A stretch of 64,000 bases of DNA from Pelomonas lactea (GTDB lineage Bacteria; Pseudomonadota; Gammaproteobacteria; Burkholderiales; Burkholderiaceae_C), in the NCBI RefSeq assembly GCF_043555885.1, contig NZ_JBIGHX010000003.1, positions 496,001-560,000 on the forward strand, written 5' to 3'. Below, one piece after another: positions 58,245 through 64,000 of this stretch. The position numbers were made by a program, and so were the translations under genes. Position 1 is the stretch's first letter; the number at the start of each line of letters is the position of its first letter. Under the pieces are notes generated by a model. The model made no database searches. It was not told the origin of the DNA and saw only the letters and a list, made by a program, of their open reading frames with translations.

Positions 58245-60111
58245 TCGCGGCGCGCCGCCGGCACCACGGCCCCAGGCCGATGACGACGCCCAGGCCCAGC
58301 AGCATCAGGCCGGCTGCGCCCGGCTCGGGCACCGGGCTGATGCTGACGCGACCGCTGGCCAGCAGCTGTGGCGTGTCCACCCGCCAGCCGTCCAGCCCCT
58401 GCACGCTGATGCGGCTGAATGCGCCGTCGAGCTGGGCAAAGCCCAGCGCCTGCCAGCCGTCGCCGTCGGTGGGCGTCACGCCGTGAAAGCGCAGCAGCAG
58501 CTCGCCGCCGGCATGCAGGCGGCCGATGCCGGTCAGGCGGTCCCCGGTCCAGCCGTCCGGTCCGGCCGTGATGTCCAGCGTCAGGCGGGACTGCGGCCCC
58601 AGCCACAGCTCGCTGCCACCGAACGTCAGGTTGCCGAGGCCGTTGCCACGCGCCGCGCCGGGGCTCGCGCCGGCCAGAAAGCTGAACGCGCCGTCGAAGC
58701 GGCCGCTGCCGCTGACCTCGCCGTCCAGCACCAGCAGCCCGGCGCCGCCCTGTGAACGCCGCGTCAGCACCAGGCCGTCGTTGACCAGCGCGCCCTGCAG
58801 CCGGCCGCCGTTGCCGGCCGTCAACTGATCGCCGTCGCCCAGCGCCATGCCGTTGGCCGCCGCCAGCTGGTTGTCGCCCGCCAGCACCGTGCGGCTGCCG
58901 AGCCGGGCCAGGTCCAGGCTGTCCAGCTGCACGCGCGCGCCCGCGGCCAGCGTGAGCGTGCCGGTCAGGTCGACGGCGCCGGCCTGGGCCGGGTCGCCGA
59001 GGCGCAGCAGGCCGCCGCTGGCGTTGATGCCGGTGGCGCCCGCCACGCGGCCCAGCCACTGGCCATGGCCGCTGAGCAGCGGTGTGTTGCCGCCCAGCAC
59101 GCCGGCCTGCAGCACGCCGCCGGCCAGGCGCAGCTCGCGGGCCTGCAGCAGGCTCTTGCCGGTCATGATGGCGCGCTCGCCGGTATGGATCGTCAGCGTG
59201 CCGTGCACGTAGAGCTGGCGGTCGCGGTCGACCGTGACGGTGGGCGCGATGGCGCCCAGCTGCAGGTCGCTGTCGACGGTGATGACGCCGCTGATCCAGT
59301 CGATGCCGCCGGCGCCGGTGAGCCGGCCGACCGTCAGTTCGCTGCGCTTGAGCGTGATGGCCGCGCCCGCACGCAACGCCAGGCTGTCGGCCTGCCAGCG
59401 GCTGAGTTCCAGCTGCACCGACACGGGCTGCCCGGCGCCGCCCAGCGTCACGCCGCCGCCGCTCCACTGGCTGTCGTAGAGCGTGACGAGCGCCGGCACG
59501 AGGCCGCCTTCGAGGGTGGCGCCGCCGGGCGTGTGCAGCCGGCTGCTGGCCAGCGTCAGCTGCACGGCCGCGCTGTCGCCTGCACGGGCGCTGCGGCGCA
59601 CCAGGTTCAGCCGGCCGTCGACCCGCACGTCGCTGCGCAGCACGCGCAACTGCTGGTCGAGGCTGCCGGCCATCGTCAGGCTCAGGCCGGCGTCGCCACC
59701 GTCCCAGGTGCGCCGGCCGGTGCCGCTGGCCTGCACGGCGGCGCTGATCGTCTGCCGCGCGCCGCTGCGGTTGACGATGCCGCCGCTGACCTGCAGCGAC
59801 CGGCCCGCCAGCGTGTAGGCGCGGCTGCCGTCGAACATCAGGCTGCGCACGCCGAGCGCGGCGATGTCGTTGGTCAGCAGGCTGGGGCCGGCGCCGCCGA
59901 AGCCCAGTTCATCGTCCGCGCGCAGCGGCGCGCTCCAGTTGGCCGGCAGGCTCAGCAGGCCGGGCGGCAGGCCCGGCACCGTCGACAGCGCGCCGGTCCA
60001 CCAGACGCGCGCCACCACGGGCGGCTCGCCGCCGCTGTCGGCCCGGGCGGCGTTGCAAAGCGTCAGCGCAGCCAGCGCAGCCAGTGCGGTGCGGGAGAGG
60101 GCGGGGCGCAC
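58201..60111 (-). CDS. PEP-CTERM exported protein, 636 residues (downstream paralogue)
   Basis: Signal peptide (residues 1-24, ending CNAARA-DSG), a long repetitive beta-rich body of the autotransporter-adhesin type (many LTL, VQLDSLDLARLG-like units) and the sorting motif SPVPEPGAAGLMLLGLGVV followed by CRRRAA. A further 20-residue tail after the Arg cluster is uncommon and is encoded where the gene overlaps the receiver gene by 44 bases. It follows the paralogue at 60116 with 4 bases between, so both form an operon. Probably a surface or matrix protein. Confidence 0.82.
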   Translation of the reverse strand: MRPALSRTALAALAALTLCNAARADSGGEPPVVARVWWTGALSTVPGLPPGLLSLPANWSAPLRADDELGFGGAGPSLLTNDIAALGVRSLMFDGSRAYTLAGRSLQVSGGIVNRSGARQTISAAVQASGTGRRTWDGGDAGLSLTMAGSLDQQLRVLRSDVRVDGRLNLVRRSARAGDSAAVQLTLASSRLHTPGGATLEGGLVPALVTLYDSQWSGGGVTLGGAGQPVSVQLELSRWQADSLALRAGAAITLKRSELTVGRLTGAGGIDWISGVITVDSDLQLGAIAPTVTVDRDRQLYVHGTLTIHTGERAIMTGKSLLQARELRLAGGVLQAGVLGGNTPLLSGHGQWLGRVAGATGINASGGLLRLGDPAQAGAVDLTGTLTLAAGARVQLDSLDLARLGSRTVLAGDNQLAAANGMALGDGDQLTAGNGGRLQGALVNDGLVLTRRSQGGAGLLVLDGEVSGSGRFDGAFSFLAGASPGAARGNGLGNLTFGGSELWLGPQSRLTLDITAGPDGWTGDRLTGIGRLHAGGELLLRFHGVTPTDGDGWQALGFAQLDGAFSRISVQGLDGWRVDTPQLLASGRVSISPVPEPGAAGLMLLGLGVVIGLGPWCRRRAAITTAARPSASWRTR

Positions 60112-60115
60112 CGGC

Positions 60116-62026
60116 TCAGCCCTGCAGCCGGCGCCGGCACCAGGGCAGCGCGGCCAGCCCCAGCAGCATCAGCAGCGCCGGCGCCGGCTCCGGCACCGGG
60201 GTGATGGAGACGCGGCCGCTGGCCATCAGCTGAGCGGTGTCCAGCGTCCAGCCGTCGGCGCCTTCCAGCGTGATGCTGCTGAACTGCCCGGCAATGCGGC
60301 CAAAGCTCAGTCCCTGCCAGCTGCCGGCCAGCGCCGGGTCCGCGCCGTGCAGCCGCAGCCGCAGCGCGCCGCCGGCATGCAGCACGCCGACGTTGGCCAG
60401 CCGGTCGCCCGTCCACTGCCCGCCGCTCTGGCCGAGGTCCAGCGTCAGCACGCTGCTTGACCCGAGCCAGACCTCGCCACCGCCGAAGTCCAGCGTGCCC
60501 ACGCCGGCGCCGAGATCGCCGCCGGGGCTCAGGCCGCCCAGCAGGTCCAGGTTGCCGCGGAAGGCGCCGGTGCCGCTGACTTCACCGGTCACGTGCAACA
60601 GGCCCGCGCGCAGCGGGGCGCGCTGCTGTGCCGTCACCAAGCCGTCGTTGATGAAGCGGCCCTGGATCTCGGCGGCCGTCGTGACCGTCAGCGTCTCGCC
60701 ACGGCCCAGCACGATGCCGGCCGCCGACGCCAGCACCGAGCCCTGGCCCAGCAGCGTGCTGGGGCCCAGCTGGGCGACGTCCAGCGCGTCCAGCTGCACG
60801 CTGGCATTGGCGCCCACGTTGAGCGTGCCCTGCAGCGCCACGGCGCCGGCCTGCTGCGCATCGCCCAGCTGCAGCCGCCCGCCGCTGGCCTGGATGAGCG
60901 TGCCGCCGCCGACGCGCCCCTGCCAGCGGCCCTGGCCCGACAGCTGGCCCACGCCGCTGCCCAGCGGCCCGTCGGCCTGCAGCGTGCCGCCGTTCAGCCG
61001 CAGGTTGCTCGTCTTCAGCGCCTGGCTGCCGGCCGCCAGCGCGAGCCGCTCACCGCTGTTGACGGTCAGCGTGCCCTGCACCTCCAGCTGGCGTGTGCTG
61101 CCCAGGCTGACCTGCGTGCCCAGCGCCGCCAGCGCCAGCGCGCCGCGCGCCTGCACCCGCCCGAGCTGCCAGTCCAGCGCGCCGCTGCGGCTGAGGCTCG
61201 CGAAGCTCAGCTCCCCGCCGGCCAGCGTCAGCGTGCCGTTGCCGGCGATGGTGAGCTGGTCCGTGCGCAGCTTGCTGGCGGCGTCGATGCCCAGCGTCGC
61301 GGCGCGCGTCGTGCCGCCCAGGGCCAGCGCGCCGGTGTTGGTCCACTGGCTGGCGTTGAGCTGCACGCGCAGCCCCTCCAGCGCGGGCGTCACGTTCAGG
61401 TTGGCGCCGGTGGTGGTCAGCTGGCTGCTGCGCAGCGTCAGCGCCTGCGCGCTGCCCAGGTTCAGCGGGTGGCCCAGCGCTGGCGTCAGCGCCCCCGCGA
61501 CCGTGGCCTGCACCTTGTTCAGTGTCAGGCTGCCGTGCACGGTGCCGCTCATCTGCAGCTGCAGGCCCGCCGTGCCGCCGTTCCACGACTGGCTCTGGCT
61601 CAGCGACGCCGTGCCGACGCGCGCCTGCACCGTCTGCAGCACGCTGCTGCCGTTGAACAGGCCGTCGGTGACGGTGAAGGCCTCGCCCTGCAGCGTGAAG
61701 GCGCTGCTGCCGCCGAAGCTGACGCTGCGCAGGCGCAGGTCACGCAGGTCGTTGACGCTGGTGGCCGAGCCGCCGCGGCCGAAGCCCACCGCCCGGTCGT
61801 TGGTAAGGCCGCCCGTCCAGTTGGCTGCGGTGCTCCACTGGGTGCCGGCGAGGTCTAAGTTGGTCTTGCCCTTCGTCCACCAGATGTCGGGCGTCGGCGC
61901 ACCGGGCAGGCCGGGGAAGGGGTCCTGCAGGTCGTCGATGAGATCGGCCCGGGCGGCGGGGGCCAGCAAGGTCAGCAGCGCGGCGGCCAGGGCCGTTGCG
62001 CGGGCGCGCGCACGGGGCAGGGGCAT
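60116..62026 (-). CDS. PEP-CTERM exported protein, 636 residues (upstream paralogue)
   Basis: Same length and design as its downstream neighbour: signal peptide ending PAARA-DLI, WWTKGKTNLDL, a repetitive beta-helix-like body with VQLDALDVAQLGPSTLL (compare VQLDSLDLARLGSRTVL next door), GSWQGLSFGRIAGQFSSITL, and the sorting motif TPVPEPAPALLMLLGLAAL ending CRRRLQG. The two clearly arose by duplication. Here the protein ends right after the basic cluster as is normal. It lies 94 bases after the kinase-TPR gene, in the same direction. Confidence 0.83.
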   Translation of the reverse strand: MPLPRARARATALAAALLTLLAPAARADLIDDLQDPFPGLPGAPTPDIWWTKGKTNLDLAGTQWSTAANWTGGLTNDRAVGFGRGGSATSVNDLRDLRLRSVSFGGSSAFTLQGEAFTVTDGLFNGSSVLQTVQARVGTASLSQSQSWNGGTAGLQLQMSGTVHGSLTLNKVQATVAGALTPALGHPLNLGSAQALTLRSSQLTTTGANLNVTPALEGLRVQLNASQWTNTGALALGGTTRAATLGIDAASKLRTDQLTIAGNGTLTLAGGELSFASLSRSGALDWQLGRVQARGALALAALGTQVSLGSTRQLEVQGTLTVNSGERLALAAGSQALKTSNLRLNGGTLQADGPLGSGVGQLSGQGRWQGRVGGGTLIQASGGRLQLGDAQQAGAVALQGTLNVGANASVQLDALDVAQLGPSTLLGQGSVLASAAGIVLGRGETLTVTTAAEIQGRFINDGLVTAQQRAPLRAGLLHVTGEVSGTGAFRGNLDLLGGLSPGGDLGAGVGTLDFGGGEVWLGSSSVLTLDLGQSGGQWTGDRLANVGVLHAGGALRLRLHGADPALAGSWQGLSFGRIAGQFSSITLEGADGWTLDTAQLMASGRVSITPVPEPAPALLMLLGLAALPWCRRRLQG

Positions 62027-62120
62027 GGGGATCTCCGGCAGGGCAAAGCGCCACGTCTGGGCGCCACGCAGGCCTTAACGGGATCTGCCCCGGGAGCCTG
62101 TCAGCGGCGTCGCCATCAAG

Positions 62121-64000
62121 TTAGGGGGTGTCTGCTGGCGTGCGGCGCAGCGGGTGGTCGGCCGGCAGCAGCCGCTGCCGCGTGTCCTGCGCGGCCTGCA
62201 GCAGCGGCCGGGCGTCGGCGTCGCGGCCGCGCGCCTGCAGCCAGCGGGCGTACGCGGCCTGCGCGTCGGCCTCGCCCAGCGGGTCGCCGGCGCCGCGCAG
62301 GCCGGTCAGCGCCTGGCGGTGGGCGGCCTCGGCGCCGGCGGCATCGCCCAGCGCCGCCAGCGCGTCGGCCAGCCGGCTCAGCGTCAGCGCATGCACCGGG
62401 TTGCCGGTGTCGCCGCCCTGGTCGGCCGCGGCCAGCGCCTCGCGGTAGGTGGCGGCGGCCGCCGGCCATTGCCCGCGCCGGGCCTGCAGCAGCCCCAGCT
62501 CGCGCAGCACGCGGTGCAGGTAGGTGGCGTCGGCGCCGTAGCGTGCGCGGGCCTGGGCCAGCGCCTGGGCCAGCAGTGGCTCGGCCTCGTCCAGCCGGCC
62601 CTGGGCCATCAGCGCCATTGCCAGCACGGTCAGGCGCCGGTGGTGCAGGCCCGGCAGCGCCGGCAGCGCCTGGCCGATGGCCACTGCCTGGCGTGCCTGG
62701 GCCTCGGCGTCCCGCGGTCGGCCGGCGGCCAGCGCCCACAGCGCGAGGTTGTTGTGCAGCTGGGCGACCTGGTTGTGCGCGTCGCCGAACTGCGCACGGC
62801 GCAGCGCCAGCGCGCGGTCCAGGTGCGGCCGCGCGGCGGCGGTGCGGCCCAGGTTGCTGAGCGTCATGCCGGCGGCGTTGTGGGCGTCGGCCAGCTCGGC
62901 GGGCGGCACGTCGGCCAGCGCCTCGCGCAGCGCCAGGCAGCGCCCGGCCGCCGCGGCCGCGGCCTCGTAGTGGCCCTGGCGGTTCAGCGTGAACGCCAGC
63001 TTGTACTGCAGCGCGGCTTCCTGGGCGCGGCGGTCGGGGCCGGCGGCGGCCTCCAGCGCGATGGCCTCGCGGTAGGCGCTGGCGGCGGCGTCGAGCTGGC
63101 CGATGTTCTCGTACACGGTGCCCAGCACGTCCAGCAGCCGGGCGCGCTGGGCCGGCTGGTCCTGCAGCTCGCGCTGCAGCTGCGCGTGCCCGCGGTCCAG
63201 CAGCAGGCGCACCGGCGTGTCGGCCGCACGCAGGCCGCCGTTCTCGGAGTCGGCACCCTCGAACAGCCGGATCACGAAGCGGCTGATCTGCTGCGCGGCC
63301 TCGGCCTCGCGGCGGGCGTTCTCGCGCTGCTGGGCCAGGCCCCAGGTGAACGCGCCGGCCATGGCCAGCGCGCCGGCGGCGGCCAGCAGCACCAGCCAGT
63401 GCCGCCGCAGCGCCAGCGCGGCCACGTAGCGGCGCCGCGCCGGCCCGGGCGGCCAGGCCTGCACCGGCCGGGCCTGCTGCAGCCGGTGCAGGTCGGCCCG
63501 CAGCTCGCCGACGGTGGTGTAGCGCCGCGCCGGTTCGGCCGCCTGCGCCCGCGCGAGGACGGCCTGCAGTGCCTGCCCGCGCAGGCCGCCCGTCGGCACG
63601 TCGGCCAGCAGCCGCTGCAGCAGCCGGCCGAGGCTGTAGATGTCGCTGGCCGTGCCGGGCGTGGCGCCGGCCAGCTGCTCGGGGCTGGCGTAGGCGGGCG
63701 TCAGCGCGGGCTGCATGTCGGGCGAGTCGCCCTGCGTGAGGCGGGCGATGCCGAAGTCAAGCAGCCGCACCTGGCCGTCGGCATCCACCAGCACGTTGGA
63801 CGGCTTGATGTCGCAATGCACCACCAGCCGTGCGTGGGCGTGGGCCACCGCGTCGCCCACCTGGTCGAACAGCGCGAGCCGGGTGGCGAGGTCGGCGCCG
63901 CGGGCGTCGCACCAGCGGTCGATGGGCTGGCCGTCGACTAGCTCCATGACGAGGTAGGGCTGGCCGGCCGGCGTGCTGCCGCCGTCCAGCAGGCGTGCGA
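62121..64000 (-). CDS. Serine/threonine protein kinase with TPR repeats, 5' end outside window
   Basis: About 626 visible residues. The kinase part has YLVMELVDGQPI, the catalytic loop VHCDIKPSNVLVD (HCD for HRD, catalytic Asp and Lys kept), LLDFGIARL (DFG) and TPAYASPEQLAG. The N-lobe is missing beyond the window. A membrane helix (HWLVLLAAAGALAMAGAFTW) follows, then a C-terminal array of TPR-like repeats (for example LLDVLGTVYENIGQLDAAASAYREAI and similar 40-residue units). Such kinases occur in Roseateles-type bacteria. It may act on the PEP-CTERM operon next to it, but that is only position. Confidence 0.86.
   Translation of the reverse strand, partial: ARLLDGGSTPAGQPYLVMELVDGQPIDRWCDARGADLATRLALFDQVGDAVAHAHARLVVHCDIKPSNVLVDADGQVRLLDFGIARLTQGDSPDMQPALTPAYASPEQLAGATPGTASDIYSLGRLLQRLLADVPTGGLRGQALQAVLARAQAAEPARRYTTVGELRADLHRLQQARPVQAWPPGPARRRYVAALALRRHWLVLLAAAGALAMAGAFTWGLAQQRENARREAEAAQQISRFVIRLFEGADSENGGLRAADTPVRLLLDRGHAQLQRELQDQPAQRARLLDVLGTVYENIGQLDAAASAYREAIALEAAAGPDRRAQEAALQYKLAFTLNRQGHYEAAAAAAGRCLALREALADVPPAELADAHNAAGMTLSNLGRTAAARPHLDRALALRRAQFGDAHNQVAQLHNNLALWALAAGRPRDAEAQARQAVAIGQALPALPGLHHRRLTVLAMALMAQGRLDEAEPLLAQALAQARARYGADATYLHRVLRELGLLQARRGQWPAAAATYREALAAADQGGDTGNPVHALTLSRLADALAALGDAAGAEAAHRQALTGLRGAGDPLGEADAQAAYARWLQARGRDADARPLLQAAQDTRQRLLPADHPLRRTPADTP

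Noticed and set aside
62030..62110. Sigma-54-like sequence (TGGCGC-N5) upstream of the tandem PEP-CTERM genes
   Set aside because: The GC of the -12 element is one base out of place and TTGC is missing, so it lacks the invariant spacing that the elements at 24102 and 51662 have.
1..64000. CRISPR array, prophage or rRNA operon
   Set aside because: I saw no regularly spaced repeats, no phage structural genes and no rRNA sequence; the only mobile DNA is the IS3 copy, the palindromic repeats and the possible cassette.

Overview
The window looks like chromosome of a high-GC betaproteobacterium, most likely Burkholderiales of the Roseateles/Pelomonas/Rubrivivax type. The reasons are high GC, four PEP-CTERM proteins, several large TonB-dependent receptors, a Nitrosomonas-type nirK cluster, a homogentisate operon of the Burkholderiales layout, and a family of GC-rich palindromic repeats next to and inside genes. 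These placements come from protein motifs and gene order, not from a database search.

Region 1 (1-20.3 kb) is a copper and nitrogen-oxide island. On the minus strand lie a two-domain multicopper oxidase, a diheme and a monoheme cytochrome c and nirK (the ncgABC-nirK order), followed by cusB, cusA, resB and ccsA, which handle copper efflux and cytochrome c maturation. Divergently come a DUF2946 protein, a TonB receptor and a YcnI-like copper protein, then nsrR (minus), nnrS, a small membrane protein, a CcoN-like heme-copper oxidase subunit, a CcoO-like cytochrome, another cytochrome c, a possible 48-residue Cys-rich protein, a group III truncated haemoglobin, a SCO protein and a membrane protein. 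Several NsrR-like palindromes lie at the promoters. The island reads as an NO-responsive denitrification and detoxification unit with its own copper supply and haem-protein maturation.

Region 2 (20.3-33.5 kb) is mixed: a PEP-CTERM protein, an IS3-family element with a nonsense mutation in its transposase, tRNA-Ser(UGA), apaH, a second PEP-CTERM protein behind a good sigma-54 promoter, a glycosyltransferase, a CorC/HlyC-type membrane protein with a SapC protein, a FeeM-like N-acyltransferase, a large TonB receptor and an IclR regulator.

Region 3 (33.5-38.9 kb) is aromatic catabolism: an MBL-fold protein, a probable 3-hydroxyphenylacetate 6-hydroxylase pair (mhaAB-like), hmgA and fahA. Region 4 (38.9-47.7 kb) looks like chitin or oligosaccharide use: an AA10 LPMO with a chitin-binding domain, a TonB receptor, a NagP/GluP-type sugar permease and a tryptophan-halogenase-like flavoprotein, interrupted by a possible integron gene cassette with an attC-like site.

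Region 5 (47.7-57.4 kb) holds a sugar-binding protein with a two-component system, then the urea transporter urtABCDE behind a sigma-54 promoter. Region 6 (57.4-64 kb) has a membrane-anchored receiver protein, two tandem PEP-CTERM proteins of identical length, and a serine/threonine kinase with TPR-type repeats cut by the window edge. A GC-rich palindromic repeat occurs at least five times between 36.9 and 56.7 kb. One copy lies inside hmgA and one forms the start of urtE.
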